DNA of 64,000 nucleotides from an uncultured Muribaculaceae bacterium (GTDB lineage Bacteria > Bacteroidota > Bacteroidia > Bacteroidales > Muribaculaceae), in the NCBI GenBank assembly GCA_910578385.1, contig CAJTQV010000002.1, positions 124,001 through 188,000 on the forward strand, given 5' to 3'. A model generated the notes under the pieces. The model saw only the letters and a list, made by a program, of their open reading frames with translations. It was not told the DNA's origin and did no database searches. Positions 8,694-16,523 of the stretch are shown piece by piece. Each line of letters starts with the position of its first letter. The first letter of the stretch is position 1. The position numbers and the translations under genes are program-made.

Positions 8694-9590
8694 ATGAAAA
8701 TTAGAACCATAATATCGACAGCCCTCCTCTCGCTTGCCGTAACCGGCATGAGCGCCCAGGAACAGATTGTGATCGAGCCGCTGTTTGAATATGTGTCCGC
8801 ACCCGATGACATGGACGGACTTCAGGAACGCTCGGACTATCTGATGGAACACTTCTGGGACCCGATGAACTTCAAGGACAAGACATCGGTAGACCAGAAC
8901 GCTCTCAACGACGCATTCAAGACTTATGTGGCACCCATGCGTTTCGCCGATGCCACGAAGGTAGACGCATCTATCGCCAAGCTGCTGTCGCAGATCTCAA
9001 AGAACCCCGTGCTCTCGCTCCAGTTTGCCAAAGCTGCCGAGGAGGCACTCTACGGACCGCGTGCCAACTACTGGCACGACGGTATATTCCTCCGGTTCAT
9101 CGACAACGTGATGCACAACAAGGGGGTGAAGAAAGAGCGTAAACTCCGCTACGAACGGCTGCGCACACAGCTCAACAACACGCTGCAGGGGTCCGTGCCG
9201 CCCGAGTTCGACTACACAACCCCCGACGGCAAGACCGCACATTATCATCCGAACGGTGTTATAACGGTGATTGAGTTCGGCGACCCCGACTGCGATGACT
9301 GCCGCATGTCGAAGCTGAAGATGGAGACCGATGTCCGTTTCAGCTCGAATGTGGACAAGGGCAAGGTCAACGTGCTCTTCATATATGCCGATCCCGAAGA
9401 TGGCTGGGAGGATAAGCTGAAAGACTATCCCTCGAAATGGCACGTCGGCGCAAGCGAGACGGTGACCGACATATACGACCTGCGCGAGACACCGTCAATC
9501 TACGTGATTGACCGCGAGGGAAAGATCGCCGCCAAACTCGTTGACGTCCGCACCGCCATGCAGATAGCATCGGCTGCGGCCGAGCAGTAA
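8694..9590 (+). CDS. Periplasmic thioredoxin-like protein (DUF5106-type)
   Basis: This 298-aa protein has a signal peptide (MKIRTIISTALLSLAVTGMS), a helical N-terminal domain of about 160 residues, and a C-terminal thioredoxin-like fold whose redox motif CDDC is C200-C203 in GDPDCDDCRMSK. The cis-Pro region is ETPSIYVIDREGKI. The architecture matches Bacteroidales DUF5106/TlpA-like proteins believed to act in periplasmic thiol exchange. It lies 75 bp after the SGNH gene. Confidence 0.8.
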   Translation: MKIRTIISTALLSLAVTGMSAQEQIVIEPLFEYVSAPDDMDGLQERSDYLMEHFWDPMNFKDKTSVDQNALNDAFKTYVAPMRFADATKVDASIAKLLSQISKNPVLSLQFAKAAEEALYGPRANYWHDGIFLRFIDNVMHNKGVKKERKLRYERLRTQLNNTLQGSVPPEFDYTTPDGKTAHYHPNGVITVIEFGDPDCDDCRMSKLKMETDVRFSSNVDKGKVNVLFIYADPEDGWEDKLKDYPSKWHVGASETVTDIYDLRETPSIYVIDREGKIAAKLVDVRTAMQIASAAAEQ

Positions 9591-9627
9591 ATGACACGTG
9601 TCAAAGCATACACAACCGATATAAGTT

Positions 9628-10119
9628 ATGACAAATATTTTCAAACAGATATATATCCGCACATCAGGATACTCATATACCAATATGGGGCGTCTGTTCC
9701 TGCGGCTCTTCGTGGGAGTGATGCTCATGCAGTTCGGTCTGAGACAATGGCTCCACTTCGACGATGCGAGCCTGATATTCCCATCGTCGCTCGGCATGGA
9801 TCCGGCCACAAGCATGACGGTCATGATAATAATAGAGATACTATGCTCATTCTTCATCATGATCGGCTTCTGCACTCGTCTTATGGTGATACCGCCGTTC
9901 ATCGCGATGATTCTTGCGGAGCATTACCTGCTCGGCAAGACAGCCGAGGCAAGCTACCTTATCTCCTGGTCGCAGCCGGGCTATCTGCCCATCATGTTCA
10001 TGGGAATCTATTTCTTCATCCTTCTGGTCGGACCGGGCAAGATTTCGGTTGACTACTTCCTGTCGCTGCATTTCATACATTCCGACAACCAGAGCGAATC
10101 AGAACTTGAGGAGGTATGA
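9628..10119 (+). CDS. DoxX-family inner-membrane protein
   Basis: This 163-aa protein has four predicted membrane segments (near residues 21-38, 63-85, 88-110 and 125-143). The start MGRLFLRLFVGVMLMQFGLRQW is typical of DoxX/DoxD-like proteins. The family is implicated in quinone-linked electron transfer or thiol stress, but its function is poorly established. The stop overlaps the mnmA start (ATGA), so the two are translationally coupled. Confidence 0.75.
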   Translation: MTNIFKQIYIRTSGYSYTNMGRLFLRLFVGVMLMQFGLRQWLHFDDASLIFPSSLGMDPATSMTVMIIIEILCSFFIMIGFCTRLMVIPPFIAMILAEHYLLGKTAEASYLISWSQPGYLPIMFMGIYFFILLVGPGKISVDYFLSLHFIHSDNQSESELEEV

Positions 10120-11252
10120 AAATCGCAGTACTTGTGTCGGGAGGCGTTGACAGTTCCGTTGTGGTTGACCTGCTCCACAGGCAGGGGCATGAACTGCATC
10201 TGTTCTACATACGCATCGGCACCGACAACGGCGAGGGCGACTGCTCGGCCGAGGAGGATATAGAGATGTGTACCCTGATAGCCCGCAAGTACGGGTTGCC
10301 GCTGAAGACCGTCTCGCTCCACGAGGAATACTGGGACAGCGTGATGGCCTACACCCTGCGCACCGTCCGCGAGGGTCTGACCCCTCACCCCGACATGATG
10401 TGCAACAAGCTCGTAAAGTTCGGATTTTTCGAGGAGCGCTGGGGGCATGAGTTCGACAAGGTGGCTACGGGTCACTACGCATCGGTCGTTGAGAAAGATG
10501 GCAAGTACTGGCTCGCCACGGCGGCCGACCCGGTGAAAGACCAGACCGACTTCCTGGCGCAGATAAGCTACAGCCAGCTGAGTCATCTCATCTTCCCGCT
10601 GGGCGACATACCCAAGAGCGAGGTGCGCCGTCTGGCACAGGAGGCCGGACTGCCTACAGCCGTCCGCAAGGACTCGCAGGGAATCTGCTTCCTCGGCAAG
10701 ATAAACTACAATGATTTCATAGAACGGCATCTCGGCACACGCCCCGGGCCGATTGTCGAGATCGAGACCGGAAAGAAGATAGGCACCCACCGTGGCTACT
10801 GGTTCCACACCATAGGCCAGCGCAAGGGTCTCGGTCTGAGCGGCGGTCCATGGTACGTGGTCCGCAAGAACGTTCGCGACAATGTGGTCTACGTATCGAA
10901 CGGCTACGACACACGCCGCCAGTACGGTCGGCGAATACCGGTCGAAGAGATGCACTGGATAACAGAGAACCCCTTTGCCGGTGCTGAGAACGCAGCCGGA
11001 GAAGGGCCGGCTCCTGCCGAGCTGCCAGTGGCGTTCAAGACACGCCACTCCCCCGAGTTCATGACAGGCCGCATAGTACATCTCGGCCAGGGGGGATATG
11101 TGGTGGAATCAGATACAGATGTGCAAGGTATTGCCCCCGGACAATACGCCATAATATACACACCCGACAAGAAGCTCTGCCTCGGCTCGGGCATGATCAG
11201 TCTTCCGGAAAGCCGGAAAAAGAAAAAACACTATGGAGAAAGTCAAGCTTAA
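10116..11252 (+). CDS. mnmA: tRNA-specific 2-thiouridylase MnmA
   Basis: This 378-aa enzyme installs the 2-thio group at wobble U34 of tRNA Lys, Glu and Gln using ATP and a persulfide relay. The PP-loop motif SGGVDSS is at residues 8-14. The catalytic nucleophile C96 lies in MMCNKLVKFG and the second cysteine C191 in QGICFLGK. The HTIGQRKGLGLSGG segment and a C-terminal beta-barrel follow. It overlaps its neighbours on both sides, by 4 and 20 bp. Confidence 0.96.
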   Translation: MKIAVLVSGGVDSSVVVDLLHRQGHELHLFYIRIGTDNGEGDCSAEEDIEMCTLIARKYGLPLKTVSLHEEYWDSVMAYTLRTVREGLTPHPDMMCNKLVKFGFFEERWGHEFDKVATGHYASVVEKDGKYWLATAADPVKDQTDFLAQISYSQLSHLIFPLGDIPKSEVRRLAQEAGLPTAVRKDSQGICFLGKINYNDFIERHLGTRPGPIVEIETGKKIGTHRGYWFHTIGQRKGLGLSGGPWYVVRKNVRDNVVYVSNGYDTRRQYGRRIPVEEMHWITENPFAGAENAAGEGPAPAELPVAFKTRHSPEFMTGRIVHLGQGGYVVESDTDVQGIAPGQYAIIYTPDKKLCLGSGMISLPESRKKKKHYGESQA

Positions 11253-11880
11253 ACTTGTAGGCATAACCTACAATCAGATTGAATCGGGCGTGTATGCCGT
11301 CATTCTACAGCAGGAGGGAGGCACGCGTCGGATACCGATTATAATCGGTTTTCCGGAGGCCCAGGCCATCGAGTGCAAGCTCCAGGAGGTTGTGACACCG
11401 AGACCGCTCACACATGACCTGATGGTGAATGTGATGTCGTCGTTCGGAGTGTCGCTCCATGAGGTCAACATATACAAACTGCCCAACGGCGTTTTCGCCG
11501 CCGAGCTTGTACTGAGCGACGGCGACCGCACCCATGTGGTAGACTCGCGCAGCAGCGACGCCATAGCCCTTGCCATCCGCGTCGGCGCACCGATTTACAC
11601 CACCGTCGAGGTGCTCGACGAGGCAGGCTTCGAACCGGGAGAGAACGGCAAGAAGCGGACCACAGGCCCCGAGGCTCCCCGCAAAAGCCAGAAGGATGAG
11701 CAGCCCGTGTCGAGTTTCAATCCCGACATGAGCCTCAAGAACATTGACCAGCTCAAGGCAGACATGCAGAAGGCTGCCGAGGCGGAGAACTATGAGGAGG
11801 CCGCACGCATCAAGGCCGAGATAGACCGCCGCATGAACAACGAGAAAAAAGAAACCGGAGAAACGGAAGCGGCAGATTGA
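11233..11880 (+). CDS. Bifunctional-nuclease-family (DUF151) protein with UVR motif
   Basis: The first ~130 of 215 residues form the DUF151/BFN domain (QEGGTRRIPIIIGFPEAQAI, VDSRSSDAIALAIRVGAPI). After a basic linker, the C-terminus carries a UvrB/UvrC-type helical motif (LKADMQKAAEAENYEEAARI). The family has been reported to have nuclease activity in plants and bacteria, but its bacterial role is unclear; the UVR motif suggests contact with other proteins. The start lies inside the mnmA 3' end. Confidence 0.88.
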   Translation: MEKVKLKLVGITYNQIESGVYAVILQQEGGTRRIPIIIGFPEAQAIECKLQEVVTPRPLTHDLMVNVMSSFGVSLHEVNIYKLPNGVFAAELVLSDGDRTHVVDSRSSDAIALAIRVGAPIYTTVEVLDEAGFEPGENGKKRTTGPEAPRKSQKDEQPVSSFNPDMSLKNIDQLKADMQKAAEAENYEEAARIKAEIDRRMNNEKKETGETEAAD

Positions 11881-11907
11881 CCGGCCGGTATCCAGAACAT
11901 ACCTAAT

Positions 11908-12405
11908 ATGAAAAATAGAAAAGACCGTATCGACCTGATGGTCGATCTCATCAGAAACCAGTGTATCGGCAGTCAGGAAGATCTGGCCGCGCGTCTCGCC
12001 GAACATGGATACAAGGTGACCCAGGCCACGCTGTCGCGCGACCTGAAGATGCTCAAGACCACCAAGGTGCCGACCGACCGCGGAACATACATGTATATAC
12101 TGCCCGACAGCAACACACTCAAGGACAAGTTGCTCTCAAAGGGTGCGGCCGACATGAGCCCGAACTTCCAGAGCGGCTTCATATCGCTGAGACTTTCAGG
12201 AAACATCGCCGTGATCAAGACCCGCAACGGATATGCCGCAGGTCTGGCATACGACATAGATATGAGCAACGCACCGGAGATTCTCGGCACAATCCCGGGC
12301 AGCGACACCATCCTGGCAGTGCTCGACGAAAACGTATCGCACGAGCGGGCCATGGAGGTGTTCCGCAAAATGTTGCCGATTGACAGAAATCACCATTACA
12401 GATGA
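11908..12405 (+). CDS. argR: Arginine repressor ArgR
   Basis: This 165-aa regulator has an N-terminal winged helix (IRNQCIGSQEDLAARL, VTQATLSRDLKML), the DNA-binding SR-DL signature, and a C-terminal arginine-binding oligomerisation domain containing GTIPGSDTILAVLDEN. It controls arginine metabolism genes in response to L-arginine. Its stop overlaps the start of the ArgC-like gene (ATGA), and speA lies 1.4 kb downstream, so an arginine-responsive locus is likely. Confidence 0.95.
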   Translation: MKNRKDRIDLMVDLIRNQCIGSQEDLAARLAEHGYKVTQATLSRDLKMLKTTKVPTDRGTYMYILPDSNTLKDKLLSKGAADMSPNFQSGFISLRLSGNIAVIKTRNGYAAGLAYDIDMSNAPEILGTIPGSDTILAVLDENVSHERAMEVFRKMLPIDRNHHYR

Positions 12406-13367
12406 TAAAGGTAGGAATAACAGGGGCGCATACTTCTGACAGCGGGGAACTCATAAGAATCCTCGCCATGCACCCTGACGTAGAGATTGTGTGGGCAGTG
12501 GCACCGGGATTCGAGGGGAAGCCGCTCACGAGCGTGCACCATGGTCTGATCGGAGAGACCACATTGTGCTTCACGGCCTCGGGCGATGTGTCGCAGTGCG
12601 ATGTCCTTTTCATATGCACTCCGGTCAGCAATTCAGAACTGGCCCGCGTCAGAGCCACGAAACCCGACATGCGTATCATCATGCTTGAAGTGCCGGCCGA
12701 CATGGAGTGCGCACCTTTTGAGTTTGATGACGCGCAGGAGGAGGTTGACCCGCAGCATGAGGGTGTGGTCTACGGACTGCCGGAGATAAACCGCAAGCCC
12801 CTGGTGCGCGGAGCGAGAGTCGCCTCGGTGCCTGAACCGTTCGCCTCGATGGCATTGGTCGCGCTCTATCCTTTCGCGTCGCACCTTCTTCTCAACAGCG
12901 ACATAAGGATAGAGATCTCAGCCCCGGAGGCTATCATCGACTCGACCGACCTCGGCCGCGTGCGCTCGCAGGTGGTGGAGCAGCTGACAGGCGTGCAGAA
13001 AAGTTTCGCCGGAAATGTCGAGATAACCACCACCCCGTCGGAGGCACGCCGCAGCACCCTGATGAACATCAGCTTCGGATGCGCGTTGAACCTTCAGCAG
13101 ATGCTCGACCTGTACGTGGTTTATGATGACCATCGCTTCTCTTTTGTCACCACCTCGCCGGTGGGGGTATCTGAAGTGGCGGGCACCAACAAGTGTGTGA
13201 TCACCGTGGCCAAGAGCGACCCGGAACATTCCGCACTCGGCGTGGCGGCCGACTGCCGTCTGCGCGGAGGCGCGGGAGAGGCCGTCCATATCATGAACCT
13301 GATGTGCGGACTGCATGAGAAAACCGGACTGAATCTCAAAGCCATCGACTTCGAGAAAATTGTTTAG
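12402..13367 (+). CDS. ArgC-family protein lacking the catalytic cysteine
   Basis: This 321-aa homologue of N-acetyl-gamma-glutamyl-phosphate reductase keeps family landmarks: GELIRIL near residue 15, YGLPEINR (124-131) and the C-terminal GGAGEAVHIMNLMCG. The catalytic NPGC(F/Y)AT motif reads VPEPFAS, with proline 146 where the nucleophilic cysteine should be. The Gly-rich NADP motif GASGYTGGEL is altered to GAHTSDSGEL, and no HRHxPE motif is seen. It is therefore unlikely to reduce acyl phosphates. The reading frame is intact and coupled to argR (4-bp overlap), so a regulatory or binding role is plausible. A true argC may exist elsewhere in the genome. Confidence 0.85.
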   Translation: MIKVGITGAHTSDSGELIRILAMHPDVEIVWAVAPGFEGKPLTSVHHGLIGETTLCFTASGDVSQCDVLFICTPVSNSELARVRATKPDMRIIMLEVPADMECAPFEFDDAQEEVDPQHEGVVYGLPEINRKPLVRGARVASVPEPFASMALVALYPFASHLLLNSDIRIEISAPEAIIDSTDLGRVRSQVVEQLTGVQKSFAGNVEITTTPSEARRSTLMNISFGCALNLQQMLDLYVVYDDHRFSFVTTSPVGVSEVAGTNKCVITVAKSDPEHSALGVAADCRLRGGAGEAVHIMNLMCGLHEKTGLNLKAIDFEKIV

Positions 13368-13393
13368 ACAATAAAACCAAACCACCCTCTGAG

Positions 13394-13732
13394 ATGTCAG
13401 TAAATAAAGTTATTCTGCTCGGATACGTAGGGAGTGACCCCGACGTGAGATACCCGGAGAAAGACCGGGCAGTGGCGTTCATGTCGCTCGCCACCAACGA
13501 CTACTATGCCGGAACCGGCACCGAGATAACCGAGTGGCACCGTCTCGTGATGGGTGGACAGAATGCCCAGCTTGCGGAGAAATATATCCGAAAGGGCACG
13601 CGCCTCTATGTCGAGGGGAAACTCAAAAGCCGCGAATATGAGGACAAATTCAAGATCCGGCGCAGGGTCACGGAGGTAATCGTGGACCGCGTCGAGCTTC
13701 TCGGCCGCAAGACCGAGGGGCAAGCCCAATGA
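13394..13732 (+). CDS. ssb: Short single-stranded DNA-binding protein
   Basis: This 112-aa OB-fold protein starts MSVNKVILLGYVGSDPDVRY and contains TEWHRLVMGGQNAQLAEKYI and GTRLYVEGKLKSREYED, all typical of SSB. It ends in LLGRKTEGQAQ and has no disordered linker or acidic DDDIPF-type tail, which housekeeping SSBs use to recruit partners. It may be an accessory SSB paralogue, though some Bacteroidota SSBs are short. Confidence 0.9.
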   Translation: MSVNKVILLGYVGSDPDVRYPEKDRAVAFMSLATNDYYAGTGTEITEWHRLVMGGQNAQLAEKYIRKGTRLYVEGKLKSREYEDKFKIRRRVTEVIVDRVELLGRKTEGQAQ

Positions 13733-13770
13733 CAAGACAATAAAAATTAAATAAAGATACCTGTTCAGAA

Positions 13771-15669
13771 ATGAGAAAATGGAGAATTGAAGATTCGGCG
13801 GAACTGTACAACATTCCGGGTTGGGGTCTGAAATACTTTTCAATCAACGACAAGGGACACGTGCAGGTCACTCCCAAAGAGGGGTGCCATCCGGTCGATA
13901 TAAAGGAGGTAATGGACACGCTCCAGATCCGCGACGTGGACGCGCCGCTGCTGTTGCGCTTCCCCGACATCCTTGACGACCGTATCCGCAAGATTTCCAA
14001 TTGTTTCAAGAAGGCGGCCGAGGAATATGAGTATGAGGCCAAGAACTTCATAGTCTATCCCATCAAGGTCAACCAGATGCGCCCCGTGGTGGAGGAGATC
14101 GTGAGTCATGGCAACAAGTACAACATCGGTCTGGAGGCCGGTTCCAAACCGGAGCTTCACGCCGTGCTCGCCGTCAACACCCATGAGAACTCCATTATAG
14201 TCTGCAACGGATACAAGGATGAGGATTATGTGGAGCTTGCGCTGCTCGCCCAGAAGATGGGACGCCACATCTTCCTTGTGGTCGAGAAAATCAACGAGCT
14301 CAAACTCATAGCCAAGGTTGCGAAACGCCTCGGCATAACCCCCAACATCGGCATACGCATCAAGCTAACCTCGTCAGGCTCGGGCAAGTGGGAGGAATCG
14401 GGTGGCGATGTCAGCAAGTTCGGCCTCAATTCGAGCGAGCTGCTCGACGCTCTGTCATATCTCGAGAAGAACAAGATGACGGAGAGCCTCAAGCTGATTC
14501 ATTTCCACATCGGCAGCCAGATCACCAAGATCCGCCGCATAAAGAACGCGCTGCGCGAGGCCATGCAGTTCTACGTGCAGCTGTCGAAGATGGGCTTCAG
14601 CATCGACTTCGTGGACATAGGCGGCGGTCTCGGCGTGGATTACGACGGAACCCGTTCGTCGAGCGGCGAGAACTCGATGAACTACTCCATACAGGAGTAT
14701 GTCAACGACTCCGTGTCGGCTCTTGTGGATGCCTGCCAGAAGAACAATCTGCCCCACCCCAACATCATCACCGAGAGCGGACGCTCGCTCACGGCCCATC
14801 ACTCTGTGCTTATCATACAGGTGCTCGAGACAGCCCAGCTCCCCATCTGGAAAGATGATGACGAACTCGGCGAGAACCCTCACGAGCTTGCGGCGGAGCT
14901 TTACAACATATGGGACAAGATTGACGCGTCGCGCGTGTTCGAGGACTGGCACGACGCCCTCCAGATACGCGAGGAGGCTCTGGAGCGTTTCAGCCTCGGC
15001 CTGCTCGACCTGAAGACACGCGCCCAGATTGAGAAACTTTTCTGGAGCGTGGCACGCGACGTGCGCGACATGACCCGCTCCATGAAGCACCCGCCCGAAG
15101 AGCTGCGCAAGGCGGCACGCATGTTGCCCGAGAAGTATTTCTGCAATTTCTCGCTGTTCCAGTCGCTGCCCGACTCATGGGCAATCGACCAGATGTTCCC
15201 CATCATGCCGATCACAAGGCTTGACGAGAAACCGACCCACGAGTGTACCATACAGGATGTGACCTGCGACTCGGACGGCAAGATAAACCGCTTCGTGGCA
15301 CCTGCCGGAAGCTCCTACTGCCTGAGCGTGCATGACCTCAAGCCGAACGAGCCGTACTACCTCGGCGTGTTTCTCGTGGGTGCATATCAGGAGATACTCG
15401 GAGACCTTCACAATCTCTTCGGCGACACCAACGCCGTGCATATCGCCCTCACCAAGGATGGCTACGAGATTGCGCAGGTAATCGACGGCGAGGCCGTGGC
15501 CGACGTGCTCGACTACGTGGAGTACAACCCCAAGAAGCTTGTCCGCAACCTTGAGAGCTGGGTTACTGCCTCGATGAAGCGGGGTGTCATAACCCCCGAG
15601 GAGGGACGCCAGTTCCTCAACAACTACCGCTCCGGACTCTACGGCAGCACATATCTGGAACGTGACTGA
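13771..15669 (+). CDS. speA: Biosynthetic arginine decarboxylase SpeA
   Basis: This 632-aa PLP enzyme converts L-arginine to agmatine, the first step of polyamine synthesis. The PLP-binding lysine is K99 in NFIVYPIKVNQ. The barrel motif HFHIGSQI, VDIGGGLGVDYDG and the C-terminal TCDSDG element are present, and the length fits the biosynthetic (fold III) family. It lies 38 bp after ssb. The nearby argR suggests arginine-dependent control, but no operator could be proved. Confidence 0.96.
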   Translation: MRKWRIEDSAELYNIPGWGLKYFSINDKGHVQVTPKEGCHPVDIKEVMDTLQIRDVDAPLLLRFPDILDDRIRKISNCFKKAAEEYEYEAKNFIVYPIKVNQMRPVVEEIVSHGNKYNIGLEAGSKPELHAVLAVNTHENSIIVCNGYKDEDYVELALLAQKMGRHIFLVVEKINELKLIAKVAKRLGITPNIGIRIKLTSSGSGKWEESGGDVSKFGLNSSELLDALSYLEKNKMTESLKLIHFHIGSQITKIRRIKNALREAMQFYVQLSKMGFSIDFVDIGGGLGVDYDGTRSSSGENSMNYSIQEYVNDSVSALVDACQKNNLPHPNIITESGRSLTAHHSVLIIQVLETAQLPIWKDDDELGENPHELAAELYNIWDKIDASRVFEDWHDALQIREEALERFSLGLLDLKTRAQIEKLFWSVARDVRDMTRSMKHPPEELRKAARMLPEKYFCNFSLFQSLPDSWAIDQMFPIMPITRLDEKPTHECTIQDVTCDSDGKINRFVAPAGSSYCLSVHDLKPNEPYYLGVFLVGAYQEILGDLHNLFGDTNAVHIALTKDGYEIAQVIDGEAVADVLDYVEYNPKKLVRNLESWVTASMKRGVITPEEGRQFLNNYRSGLYGSTYLERD

Positions 15670-15712
15670 CGCACACTCTTAGTGTGTTGGAATTTACACT
15701 CTAAGAAGTACG

Positions 15713-16465
15713 ATGAGAAAATTTCTGAAACTCTCTTATTCGGGCACACCGTTCCACGGCTGGCAGTCACAGCCGAACGCGGAGAGCGTGCAGCAGACTC
15801 TCGAAGAAGCGCTCGCGACGCTGCTCCGGGTGCCGACGCCGGTAACCGGAGCGGGACGCACCGACACGGGGGTACATGCCCGCGTGATGTATGCACATTT
15901 CGACACCGACAGCGGGATTGCAGACAAGCGGCGTTTTCTGAACGGACTGAACCGCTTGTGCGGCCCGGCTATTGCTGTCAGCGACGTAATAGATGTGCAT
16001 GATGATGCACATGCACGCTTTGACGCTACCTCGCGAACGTACAAATATTTTGTAGCCCTCGCCAAGTCTCCGTTTCTTACCGGTTGCTCATGGCTGAGTC
16101 CCGGCGAACTGGACATCGAGGCCATGAACGATGCCGCCCGACTTCTGTTGGAGACCGAGGACTTCACCTCGTTCGCCAAGCTGCACAGCGATGCCAGGAC
16201 CAACATATGCCGGGTGAGCGAAGCTCGCTGGGAACGGTGGGAAAACTCGTTCGGAGTGCCGGGTCTGGTGTTCACCATCACGGCCGACCGCTTCCTGCGC
16301 AACATGGTGCGTGCTGTGGTCGGCACGCTCGTGGATGTAGGTCGCGGCAAGATAGACCGCGAGGGTTTCAGAAACATAATAGAGAAAAAAGACAGATGCT
16401 CGGCCGGAACCTCCATGCCACCGCAGGCTCTTTTCCTGTGGGATGTGAGGTATCTATACGTCTGA
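15713..16465 (+). CDS. truA: tRNA pseudouridine synthase A
   Basis: This 250-aa enzyme forms pseudouridine at positions 38-40 of the tRNA anticodon stem-loop. The catalytic aspartate D51 is in GAGRTDTGVHA; the FHGWQSQ segment and the C-terminal RFLRNMVRAVVGTLVDVGRG are present. Length is normal. It follows speA by 43 bp and precedes ligA. Confidence 0.96.
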   Translation: MRKFLKLSYSGTPFHGWQSQPNAESVQQTLEEALATLLRVPTPVTGAGRTDTGVHARVMYAHFDTDSGIADKRRFLNGLNRLCGPAIAVSDVIDVHDDAHARFDATSRTYKYFVALAKSPFLTGCSWLSPGELDIEAMNDAARLLLETEDFTSFAKLHSDARTNICRVSEARWERWENSFGVPGLVFTITADRFLRNMVRAVVGTLVDVGRGKIDREGFRNIIEKKDRCSAGTSMPPQALFLWDVRYLYV

Positions 16466-16523
16466 GCTACCGGAACCGTTCCCGCTCCCTACTGACGGAG
16501 CGGGAACAAACAGTTATTAAGTA

